From: JAVWGW01 sp036655915
GTDB lineage: Bacteria; Actinomycetota; Coriobacteriia; Coriobacteriales; Eggerthellaceae
Direction: 5' to 3'
NCBI GenBank assembly: GCA_036655915.1
Contig: JAVVPE010000014.1
Location: 1 to 33,113, forward strand
DNA length: 33,113 nt
Part shown: positions 17,246-24,779 of the stretch, piece by piece
Layout: each line of letters starts with the position of its first letter
Numbering within the stretch: the first letter of the stretch is position 1
Notes under the pieces: model-generated
The model's database searches: none
Told to the model about the DNA's origin: nothing
The model's input: only the letters and a program-made list of their open reading frames with translations
Program-made: the position numbers and the translations under genes

Positions 17246-17840
17246 ATCCATCGAGAACAGCGCCAGCACAACAACCGTCGTTTTATGTGGCGTGGGCGGC
17301 CAAGGCACCATCCTTGCAGCTGACCTGCTGGCGCGCGCAGCCATGGAAGCAGGGCTGCAAGTGAAGCTTTCCGAAATCCATGGCATGGCTCAGCGTGGGG
17401 GAGCAGTGTCCACCATAGTCAGGTTTGGTGCCTGCGTTTCTTCTATGGTGGCCGATATTGGCTGCGCCGATTACATCGTGTCGTTTGAAACCACCGAAGC
17501 GCTGCGCAACCTGCCCTACCTTGCGCCGCGGGGCACACTTTTGGTCAACGATGAAGCGGTAAAGCCCCTTCCCGTGGCCACCGGCGCGGCCGCCATGCCC
17601 GCCGCGGCGCCCGAAAAGCTGCGCGAGGCCGGGGCTGTGCTTATACCTGCCGGCACCCTAGCGCGCACGGCGGGCAGCGCAAAATCGACCAATGTCGTTT
17701 TGATTGGCGCATTGGCCGCCGGGCTTGATTTTGATTGCGCCACGTGGGAAGCCATTATTGCCGCGCACGTGCCGCAAAAAACCATCGACACCAACATTGC
17801 CGCATTTCGTGCCGGTTTCGCATTCGTGAAAGGGGCCTAA
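17238..17840 (+). CDS. iorB: Indolepyruvate:ferredoxin oxidoreductase, beta subunit
   Basis: A 200-residue gamma-domain subunit of the 2-oxoacid:acceptor oxidoreductases that partners IorA. Signatures are CGVGGQGTILAADLLARAA (about residues 14-32), the CoA-site segment SEIHGMAQRGGAVSTIVRFG (about 51-70) and FETTEALRNLPYL. Length is normal. It overlaps iorA by eight bases and is followed two bases later by the second ACT gene, so the three are translated from one message. GAAAGGGG precedes the ATG. Confidence 0.95.
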   Translation: MSKSIENSASTTTVVLCGVGGQGTILAADLLARAAMEAGLQVKLSEIHGMAQRGGAVSTIVRFGACVSSMVADIGCADYIVSFETTEALRNLPYLAPRGTLLVNDEAVKPLPVATGAAAMPAAAPEKLREAGAVLIPAGTLARTAGSAKSTNVVLIGALAAGLDFDCATWEAIIAAHVPQKTIDTNIAAFRAGFAFVKGA

Positions 17841-17842
17841 GC

Positions 17843-18262
17843 ATGAGCGTTTCTCAAATCAGTGTTTTTCTTGAAAGTCGACCGGGACACTTGCGCCGCG
17901 TGCTCGATTTGTTTGAGGCGGCCGCGGTTAGCGTGCGGGGCTACTGTGCTTCTGATACCGGTGATTACGGCGTTGTCCGTTTCGTTGTCGACAAGCCCGA
18001 TGAAGCCCTGCGCGCGCTTAAAGAAGCAGGTGCTGCCGTTACCACAACCGAAGTTTTATGCCTGAAACTCACCGATAAGCCCGGCGACCTTGCGCGCGTG
18101 GTGGGGATCATCGCCGATTGCAGCATTAACGTCATCTATAGCTATTCGCTCATATCAACCTACGTAGCCCTGCGCGTGGTGGATTTAGCGGCAGCTGAAC
18201 AGGCACTACGCCTACAACCCATCGAATTTTTGACCCAAGAAGACCTTACGAAACCCCTTTAG
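17843..18262 (+). CDS. Tandem ACT-domain protein 2
   Basis: A 139-residue protein made of two ACT domains (ISVFLESRPGHLRRVLDLFE and LKLTDKPGDLARVVGIIADC). It has the same length and arrangement as the ACT protein at 13060-13485 and is clearly its paralogue. The open frame extends upstream into iorB, but the ATG at 17843, two bases after the iorB stop and preceded by AAAGGGG, is the correct start. Position between iorAB and a CoA ligase suggests it senses an amino acid whose fermentation these enzymes carry out. Inferred, not demonstrated. Confidence 0.85.
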   Translation: MSVSQISVFLESRPGHLRRVLDLFEAAAVSVRGYCASDTGDYGVVRFVVDKPDEALRALKEAGAAVTTTEVLCLKLTDKPGDLARVVGIIADCSINVIYSYSLISTYVALRVVDLAAAEQALRLQPIEFLTQEDLTKPL

Positions 18263-18273
18263 GTGATACTCTC

Positions 18274-19596
18274 ATGACACAAGCAAATCTTCCCATATTT
18301 AACCGCGCCATTGAAACGGCCCCGCGCCAGCGCATCCGCGAAATCCAGCTGGAAAAGTTGCAGAAACAGGTTGCCTGGACCTACGAACGTGTGGCGTGGT
18401 ATCGCAGCCAAATGGATGAAATGCATGTGAGCCCCACCGACATAAAAACTCTCGAAGATGTGCGGCTTCTTCCCTTTACCGACAAGGCGGTTTTGCGGCA
18501 AACCTTCCCCTATGGTCTGTTTGCCGTGCCTCTTGACCAGGTGATAGAACTGCACTCCTCTTCGGGCACAACGGGCAAACCCATCGTTGTTGGCTACAAT
18601 GAACACGACATGGGCGTGTGGAGCGAATGCATTGCGCGCTTGGCCCAGATGGCGGGCGTTGTGCCGGGTGATCGCGCCCAGATGGCCTTTGGCTACGGCA
18701 TGTTCACCGGCGGGTTTGGCCTGCATTACGGGCTGCAAAAGCTGGGCTGTATGATGATTCCTGCAGGTGCGGGCAACACCGAACGCCACCTGACCATGAT
18801 TGAAGATTACGGCACAACGGTGCTTATTTCAACGCCTTCCTACGCCATGCATATGTGCGAAGTGGGCGAAAGCCTGGGATTTGATTGGGAGGCATCCACG
18901 CTGCGTATCGGCCTTTTTGGTGGCGAGCCGTGCCCGCCGAAGCTCAAGCACGAAATTGAAAGCCGCATGCACATCACCTGCACCGATAATTACGGCTTGA
19001 CCGAGGTTATGGGCCCGGGAGTTTCCGGCGAGTGTTTGGCTCAGCGCGATATGCAGCACATTGCCGAAGACCATTTTTTGTGGGAAGTGGTCGATCCCCT
19101 TACGGGGGAACCCGTGCCCGAAGGCACCGAAGGCGAATTGGTGCTGACCCCCCTAGACAAGCAGGCCATTCCCGTTTTGCGCTACCGCACCCACGATCTC
19201 ACCTATGTGGTCACCGACCCCTGCGCCTGCGGGCGCACCCACGCGCGCATGAAAAAAGTGCGCAAACGCAGCGATGACATGCTTATCATCCGCGGAACCA
19301 ATGTGTTCCCCAGCCAGGTGGAAGATGTTTTGGCCACGATTTCCGGGGCATCCCCGCATTATCGTATCGTGGTTGATAACGAAACGGGTCTTGATCGCAT
19401 GACCATCATGGTAGAGCTTGAGCCAGATGCATTTAGCGATTCTTATGAAGAAATGAATGCCTTCAAGCACGCCATCGCCGACAAACTGAAACAAACCCTG
19501 CTTGTGGCCCCCGTGGTCAAACTCATCGAGCCCGGCGGAATCGAGCGCAGCTTCGGCAAAACAAAACACGTCGAGGACAACCGCAAACAGCTATGA
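18274..19596 (+). CDS. Phenylacetate/arylacetate-CoA ligase homologue 2
   Basis: A 440-residue PaaK-type adenylate-forming ligase. It carries the full phosphate loop HSSSGTTGKPIVVGY (about residues 94-108, K102), NYGLTEVMGPGVSGEC, a CACGRTHARM segment, and the hinge RSDDMLIIRGTNVFPSQVE. It is paralogous to the gene at 11750. The position right after iorAB and ACT2 suggests it acts on the same arylacetates: either conserving energy from arylacetyl-CoA made by IorAB or activating free arylacetate. Its stop overlaps the gluQ start (ATGA). Confidence 0.92.
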   Translation: MTQANLPIFNRAIETAPRQRIREIQLEKLQKQVAWTYERVAWYRSQMDEMHVSPTDIKTLEDVRLLPFTDKAVLRQTFPYGLFAVPLDQVIELHSSSGTTGKPIVVGYNEHDMGVWSECIARLAQMAGVVPGDRAQMAFGYGMFTGGFGLHYGLQKLGCMMIPAGAGNTERHLTMIEDYGTTVLISTPSYAMHMCEVGESLGFDWEASTLRIGLFGGEPCPPKLKHEIESRMHITCTDNYGLTEVMGPGVSGECLAQRDMQHIAEDHFLWEVVDPLTGEPVPEGTEGELVLTPLDKQAIPVLRYRTHDLTYVVTDPCACGRTHARMKKVRKRSDDMLIIRGTNVFPSQVEDVLATISGASPHYRIVVDNETGLDRMTIMVELEPDAFSDSYEEMNAFKHAIADKLKQTLLVAPVVKLIEPGGIERSFGKTKHVEDNRKQL

Positions 19597-20510
19597 ACAC
19601 GGTAGTCGGACGCTTTGCCCCCAGCCCCACGGGGCGCTTACATGCCGGCAATATTTTTGCTGCGCTGTGTGCCTGGCTAATCGCAAAATCGCAGGATGGG
19701 GAAGTGGTGTTGCGCATAGAGGATTTGGATGCGCAGCGCTCAAAGCCGGCCTATGCAAGCGCCTTGCAGCGCGATTTTGAATACCTGGGGCTTAGCTGGG
19801 ATCGCGGCCCCTTTTTCCAAAGCACACGCACGCAAACGTATCGCGAGGCCGCCGAACAGCTGAGCCGCCACCACCTGCTTTATCCCTGTTTTTGCACGCG
19901 TGCCGATCGCCGCGCAGCCTCTGCACCCCATGGGGAAGAAAAGCGCGTGCATACCTGCACCTGCCGCAGCTTGAGCGTCCAAGAACGCCAGCAGCGCATG
20001 CAGCAGCAAGGCCAAATGCCGGCCCTGCGCCTTATCGCACCCGATAAAAGCTATTGTTTTACCGATGGTTTGCAGGGGAAATATTGCCAAAACCTTGAAG
20101 CGGACTGCGGGGATTTCATTGTTCAGCGCGCGGATGGAGCTTTCGCCTATCAGCTGGCTGTTGTCATAGATGATGCCGAACAGGGTGTGTCGTCGGTTGT
20201 GCGGGGGGCAGATCTTCTCAGCTCAACCCCGCAGCAGCTCTACCTACAAGACCTGCTGGGCTTTGACCATCCGCACTACCATCATATCCCCCTGCTGGTG
20301 AACGCCGCAGGGCAGCGCCTTTCCAAGCGCGACCAGGCAGCCAGCATCGATGAAGTGCGCGCCCGCCTTAAAACCCCCGAAGCCATAATCGGCTTCATAG
20401 CCGGCACCACCGGCCTAGCCCCCACCACACAGCCCATCACACCCGAGGAACTACTCAATTGTTTTAACCTGAATTCTTTGCGTGTTGAATCTAAAATTTT
20501 ATGGAAGTGA
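19593..20510 (+). CDS. gluQ: Glutamyl-Q tRNA(Asp) synthetase
   Basis: A 305-residue GluQ-RS that attaches glutamate to the queuosine base at position 34 of tRNA(Asp). It is a shortened GluRS without an anticodon-binding domain, as the length shows. Motifs are GRFAPSPTGRLHAGN (HIGH equivalent HAGN, residues 17-20), the zinc ligands in CFCT and CTCRS, and the KMSKS equivalent QRLSKRD (about 243-249). The start overlaps the CoA ligase stop (ATGA). The last about 18 codons become AT-rich, in contrast with the rest of the gene, and the next stretch of DNA is the AT-rich accessory block. Confidence 0.93.
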   Translation: MNTVVGRFAPSPTGRLHAGNIFAALCAWLIAKSQDGEVVLRIEDLDAQRSKPAYASALQRDFEYLGLSWDRGPFFQSTRTQTYREAAEQLSRHHLLYPCFCTRADRRAASAPHGEEKRVHTCTCRSLSVQERQQRMQQQGQMPALRLIAPDKSYCFTDGLQGKYCQNLEADCGDFIVQRADGAFAYQLAVVIDDAEQGVSSVVRGADLLSSTPQQLYLQDLLGFDHPHYHHIPLLVNAAGQRLSKRDQAASIDEVRARLKTPEAIIGFIAGTTGLAPTTQPITPEELLNCFNLNSLRVESKILWK

Positions 20511-20534
20511 ATAATCTTACGATTAAAACAGGTA

Positions 20535-20569
20535 ATTCAATGCTCCATCACATAGATGGAGCATTGAAT
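20535..20569. terminator. Long perfect hairpin between convergent gluQ and MFS genes
   Basis: ATTCAATGCTCCAT (20535-20548), a 7-base loop, and ATGGAGCATTGAAT (20556-20569) form a perfect 14-bp stem. It lies 25 bases after gluQ and 38 bases past the MFS stop in the other direction. The plus strand continues ACTGCCTTTTATCTTTTT, the minus strand ACCTGTTTTAATC, so it can serve as a bidirectional terminator, although neither T run is immediate. Confidence 0.7.
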
Positions 20570-20606
20570 ACTGCCTTTTATCTTTTTACCTCGACAACTT
20601 TGGAAG

Positions 20607-21824
20607 TTATTTTGCTTTTATGAATAGGGTTGCGATGAGACCAATTGCTAGCACTGGCATAAGAGTTGCATATCCGGCAAATCCCCAATTTGTGGCTACT
20701 AAGACAGCTCCAAATAAAGGTGGTCCAACAGTTGCACTGAGGTTTTGCCAAAATTGCAAAACTGTCATCCCCATGGTTGCCCCCAAGGCTGTAGGGGGCA
20801 TAACCTCAGGAGCAATAGCTCTTGCTGAAGAGGCAACCATTGAAGTACCAACGCCTGCAAGGATAATAAATGCCCAGAGAACCGCGTAGTTTCCTACGCC
20901 CGTCCACGCAAAAAGATTTCCAACAATGAGTACAATAAACCCTGATACGACAAAGAATTTTCGTCTATTTGTCTTGTCGTTTAGCATGCCAATTATTGGC
21001 ATAACAATTAAAGCGAGTGCGGTAGCAACGCTAAGAATTGGAGCGGCCATTGTGGGATCCATACCCCAAATACCTTCAAGGTATTGGTTGTAGAATGAAT
21101 TCAGTACTCCAATAGCAAAGTAATTGAAGCAGAAGAAAACAATTCCTAATAGCCATATGTTTTTGTTCTTAAGGGTTCTGAAACATTCCATAGGAGAGGC
21201 CTTAACCATGACCTCTTCTTCCGACTGAGCCTCGGGAAGTTTAAACACTAAAGCAAATAGGACGAATGCCAGTGCGGTTGCTGCTAAGCAAAAATACCAA
21301 ACGGCCTGCCAGCCAAAAGTGGCTGCTATTTGAGGCGCAAGCCCAAACATAAGGATAGTGCCAAGGGGGAACCAAGTACACCATATGGCAATGGGAAGAC
21401 CCCTTTTTTTCTCTGAAAACCAAACAGTAATACTGGAAGGTGCAGCCACGCCCACCAATCCAATCCCGGCACCTTCTATGATACGCCCTAGAAAAAAGAG
21501 TGTAAGCATTTCACCGGCCAACAATTCCATTACCGATCCAACAATTAAACAACAAAGCGAAAGAAGAACGGTCCCTTTTAAGCCAATTCTCTTTACGATA
21601 AAAATTGTGGGGAACGCAAGGATAACCCCAATGAGAGACATTGAGCCCATAAGCCACCCAAACGTAACAGGATCCATATTGAAATAGGGTATAAGCCATG
21701 AGGCAACGGGTGGTATCTTAAACTGCTGCAATGGAGCAACAACACTTGCAAAATATGTTACGGCTAAAACTAGCCATGCATAACGTGAATCCTGCTTAAA
21801 TCGTGAAGAAACTTTTTCACTCAC
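20607..21824 (-). CDS. Major facilitator superfamily transporter of the accessory locus
   Basis: A 405-residue protein with twelve hydrophobic helices and the two-halved MFS pattern. The loop after helix 2 contains KRIGLKG and the second-half loop contains MLNDKTNRRKFF, both in the place of the MFS Asp/Arg-rich motif. A cytoplasmic central loop (LPEAQSEEEVMVKAS) separates the halves. The start is GTG, with an excellent AAAGGAGGG before it. It is the last gene of a minus-strand operon, 72 bases after the ferredoxin gene. In this context it most likely imports the substrate of the molybdenum enzyme or exports its product. The specific substrate is unknown. Confidence 0.88.
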   Translation of the reverse strand: MSEKVSSRFKQDSRYAWLVLAVTYFASVVAPLQQFKIPPVASWLIPYFNMDPVTFGWLMGSMSLIGVILAFPTIFIVKRIGLKGTVLLSLCCLIVGSVMELLAGEMLTLFFLGRIIEGAGIGLVGVAAPSSITVWFSEKKRGLPIAIWCTWFPLGTILMFGLAPQIAATFGWQAVWYFCLAATALAFVLFALVFKLPEAQSEEEVMVKASPMECFRTLKNKNIWLLGIVFFCFNYFAIGVLNSFYNQYLEGIWGMDPTMAAPILSVATALALIVMPIIGMLNDKTNRRKFFVVSGFIVLIVGNLFAWTGVGNYAVLWAFIILAGVGTSMVASSARAIAPEVMPPTALGATMGMTVLQFWQNLSATVGPPLFGAVLVATNWGFAGYATLMPVLAIGLIATLFIKAK

Positions 21825-21896
21825 AATAACCCTCCTTTAATAAGGTGTTTCATACAGAAAGTGAATCTTGGTATTGATTAGGCGTGCTAGATGTCC

Positions 21897-22229
21897 TTAT
21901 TTTGCAAAAAGAACTTGGTTTGGTTTTTTTTCTAGCAATTTGGAAAGCTCATCGATGGAGCCGTACAGCATTACGTTAGCCTGGCAGTGTTGTACGCACG
22001 TTGGAAGTTTCCCTTTTTGCGTTCGTGCATTACAGAGATCGCACTCTTTTGTTGGCACGGGAAGAAAATCATATTGCCAACTATCCCTTTCAATCTTCCA
22101 AGGACCAATGGTTTGAACCTCTATCCCTTTTCTATCCGCAGGAATATTGTGTTCAACTCGACACGCCATTTCGCAAGTTTGGCAACCTGTGCAAAATTCA
22201 TAATCTATCAAAAGCCCATTTTTCGACAT
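21897..22229 (-). CDS. Small two-cluster [4Fe-4S] electron-transfer protein
   Basis: A 110-residue protein related to the DmsB/NrfC Fe-S subunits, but reduced to two cluster motifs: C13-C16-C19-C23 and C63-C66-C78-C82. DmsB-type subunits usually carry four. It has no Tat or Sec signal and no membrane helix, so it should be cytoplasmic. It begins two bases after the molybdenum enzyme stop, with AGAAGGGG inside the end of that gene as ribosome binding site, implying coupled translation and stoichiometric partnership. It probably delivers electrons to the [4Fe-4S] cluster of the catalytic subunit. Confidence 0.88.
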   Translation of the reverse strand: MSKNGLLIDYEFCTGCQTCEMACRVEHNIPADRKGIEVQTIGPWKIERDSWQYDFLPVPTKECDLCNARTQKGKLPTCVQHCQANVMLYGSIDELSKLLEKKPNQVLFAK

Positions 22230-22231
22230 CG

Positions 22232-24490
22232 CTATTCCCCTTCTTTCACTTTATAAATTTTGCAGATAAGAGATTTATAATTGTTTCCAAAACCACTTTT
22301 TCCTGGAGAATAAGGAATGAGCTTATTGCAAGCCATATCCCATAAACCAAAGAGACCGTCTTTTTCCGAAGCTGGCGCTTCGGGAAGCCACCATCCATGA
22401 TCAATGCTAATAATGCGAGGATCATCGATAATGGAGGTTATTTCAGCCTTGCGCTTGCAGCGACCTCTATGGTTCTCAATCCAAATCCAATCATTATCTT
22501 GAATACCGTATTGTTTGGCTGTATCTGGATGGATTTGAGCAATTGCATCGGGATGCATTGCCCTCAAGCGAGAAACTTGGCGATGCTCTGAGTGGAATGA
22601 AGACCATTGCCGTGCTCCCGTGGTCAGAATAAGAGGATATTTTTCTGCAAACTCAGGTAAACTATATTGCGATTCTGGTTCTTCAAAATAAGGAAGCGGC
22701 TCAAGTCCAATATTGGCAAAATAATATGACCAAAGCTCTATTCTTCCCGTAGGCGTATTAAAGCCCACTTGCCCATCAGGTCGCAATTTACCCGTTTTAT
22801 AACGTTCGTATTCAAAGGGGATAAAGACTGGGGCTGCTTCCTGCATTTCATCAAAGGAAATACCTGTTTGGGCAAGCACCGTGTTGTACATATCGATATC
22901 GTTTTCCCATGGCCAGGCATCGGGATTCAGGCGTTTTCCAAGTTCGAGATTAATTTCCATATCTGATTTTGTCTCACCCACATGCGTAACTTTGGTAAGT
23001 ACCTCACCGCGTTGTATTCCTTCACCAACGTGCACACCATTTCGCTCAGGGAATGTTGCAGCGGGAAGAACCACATCAGCCAAAGCCATAATGGTTGGAG
23101 TCATAAAAATATCAACAGCACAAATGAAATCAAGTTTTTGATATGCTTTCAAAGTACGTTCTGGATCAGGTCCTGCACAGGCAAGGAAATTTGTAGTTTG
23201 TAGATAGGCACCGTGCATTTTATAAGGATCGTCCGTTTCAAGCGTTTTGATAATTTCATCTGTCGAACAGACCTGAAAACCTGCTCTTAGTAATCCATAT
23301 TTGTTAACGCCTATACGCTTCTTGTCCTGCTCATCTGACAAAAACTCCTGACCCCAACCCCCGGGATAAAACAGCACAGTAACAGGAACAATCATTGAAC
23401 CAGGTTTATCTATATTTCCAGTAATTTCAAAAAGTGCCATGAGGGCCTGCGATGCGGGTATGGTTTCTTTTGTCATATCAACAGATACACCCCATTGCAT
23501 AATGAAGTTCTTTGCATGGGCAAGTTTTCTAGCTGTTCGTATTATTTTTTCAGCAGAAACCCAAGTAATTTTTTCAGCTTTTTCGGGTGTCCAGTCTTTT
23601 ACATTTTCAGCCATTTCCTCAAAGCCACAACACCACTTTTCAACAAAATCATGATCGTAAATATCTTCTTCAATCATGACATGAAGCATTGCCAGAGCTA
23701 AGACAACATCAGTTCCTGGCCTAACGGGTAAGTGCTCGTCTGATCTGGTCGCAAGCCAAGTGTGGCGAGGATCGACGGTTATAATTTTTGTACCGCGTTT
23801 CATTAAATCAACAACCCAGTGACCAAAAAGTCCATCTGAATTGGAAGTTGTTGGATTATTACCCCACAAGACTATATACTCCGGATCTTCATAGCGAGGG
23901 TCGTCATAACGCTCAGGGAATTGCTGTGCGTAATCACCAAGCCAAAAAGAGCCAGTTGTTGCGAAACTTCCCGCAACACGTGGAGCAAAGCACGACATAC
24001 CACTCATTGCAAAGCAATAATTAGGACTTCCATATGACCAGCAAAGACGCGTAAGCCAAAGAGTCGAATCTCGTGCGGTGCCGTCTACAAAAACTACAGC
24101 TTCAGCACCATATTGTTCTTTGATGCTTTTAAAGTTATTTTCAACAAGATCAAAAGCCTCATCCCAAGAAATTCTTTCAAAACAATCTTCGCCACGTTTG
24201 TCGTGTGATCGTTTTAGCGGATATTTTAAGCGTTTTTCGTTATATACAACTTCTGGCAGATCAAGGCATCGCATACAGAGGCGTCCATTATTAAAAGGAT
24301 GTTCGGGATCACCTTCAACTTTTATAAGCTTATCTTCTTTGTCCGTATAAAGTAGGACACCACAACCCTCATGACAACCTGGACCAGACCAAGCGCATGT
24401 ACGCGTTACCTTCAGTCCATCTTCTTCCCACTGAAACGGTTTATCACGAACGAGTTCTGTATATCCTTCCCTAATTTCTCTCACTTCCAT
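22232..24490 (-). CDS. Cytoplasmic molybdopterin oxidoreductase, acetylene hydratase/catechol dehydroxylase-like
   Basis: A 752-residue catalytic subunit of the DMSO reductase superfamily with bis-molybdopterin cofactor. An N-terminal [4Fe-4S] motif is made by C32, C39, C43 and C72. The stretch GSPNYCFAMSGMSC places C167 where acetylene hydratase has its metal-binding cysteine, allowing for a two-residue shift. Other family segments are IVLWGNNP, DPRHTWLATRSDEHLPVRPGTD, YDHDFVEKWC and QFMTPT-like DIFMTPTIMALADVVLPA. It lacks a twin-arginine signal, so it acts in the cytoplasm, unlike most respiratory members. The start is set at ATG 24490 (AAAGG eight bases before); a GTG at 24499 has worse spacing. 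Related enzymes in gut Eggerthellaceae reductively dehydroxylate catechols. The actual substrate is not predictable. Confidence 0.88.
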   Translation of the reverse strand: MEVREIREGYTELVRDKPFQWEEDGLKVTRTCAWSGPGCHEGCGVLLYTDKEDKLIKVEGDPEHPFNNGRLCMRCLDLPEVVYNEKRLKYPLKRSHDKRGEDCFERISWDEAFDLVENNFKSIKEQYGAEAVVFVDGTARDSTLWLTRLCWSYGSPNYCFAMSGMSCFAPRVAGSFATTGSFWLGDYAQQFPERYDDPRYEDPEYIVLWGNNPTTSNSDGLFGHWVVDLMKRGTKIITVDPRHTWLATRSDEHLPVRPGTDVVLALAMLHVMIEEDIYDHDFVEKWCCGFEEMAENVKDWTPEKAEKITWVSAEKIIRTARKLAHAKNFIMQWGVSVDMTKETIPASQALMALFEITGNIDKPGSMIVPVTVLFYPGGWGQEFLSDEQDKKRIGVNKYGLLRAGFQVCSTDEIIKTLETDDPYKMHGAYLQTTNFLACAGPDPERTLKAYQKLDFICAVDIFMTPTIMALADVVLPAATFPERNGVHVGEGIQRGEVLTKVTHVGETKSDMEINLELGKRLNPDAWPWENDIDMYNTVLAQTGISFDEMQEAAPVFIPFEYERYKTGKLRPDGQVGFNTPTGRIELWSYYFANIGLEPLPYFEEPESQYSLPEFAEKYPLILTTGARQWSSFHSEHRQVSRLRAMHPDAIAQIHPDTAKQYGIQDNDWIWIENHRGRCKRKAEITSIIDDPRIISIDHGWWLPEAPASEKDGLFGLWDMACNKLIPYSPGKSGFGNNYKSLICKIYKVKEGE

Positions 24491-24779
24491 ATTGGTCACC
24501 TTTCCTTTGACAAATATCGTTCTCGGATAAGCACTAGCTGTGATTAAGAATGTTGCCTGGAATCAATAAGGACAATCGGCATAATGACTTATTGGATAAT
24601 TACGGAGTTTTTTATGTATTGAATTTTTGAAAATTCCTTGTAGGCCTACCGATTGACAAGATCAAGACAAAATTATGAGCAAATAAACCTTTTAGCCATA
24701 TGCAGACAATCTAAGGAAAGTCCAATCACCGCTATACTGAAACAAAAGCCACTGCAAGCAATCACGGAAAGGGAGGAAG
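24491..24779. promoter_or_regulatory. Divergent control region of the molybdenum enzyme operon and LuxR gene
   Basis: 289 bases without a gene between two divergent transcription units. Three dyads stand out. CAATAAG (24564-24570) and CTTATTG (24588-24594) are inverted with 17 bases between. GAATTTT-TG-AAAATTC spans 24621-24636. GTAGGCCTAC spans 24640-24649 and runs into TACCGAT, which fits the TACYNMT half-site of NarL/LuxR-type HTH domains. A -10-like TATACT lies on the plus strand at 24733-24738, 42 bases before the regulator start, with only a weak -35. The dyads are the natural candidates for binding the regulator encoded next door. Confidence 0.5.

Noticed and set aside
22232..24490. 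Formate dehydrogenase or nitrate reductase assignment for the molybdenum enzyme
   Set aside because: The cluster spacing, the C167 context and the small ferredoxin partner fit the acetylene hydratase/dehydroxylase branch better; no selenocysteine codon or Tat signal is present.
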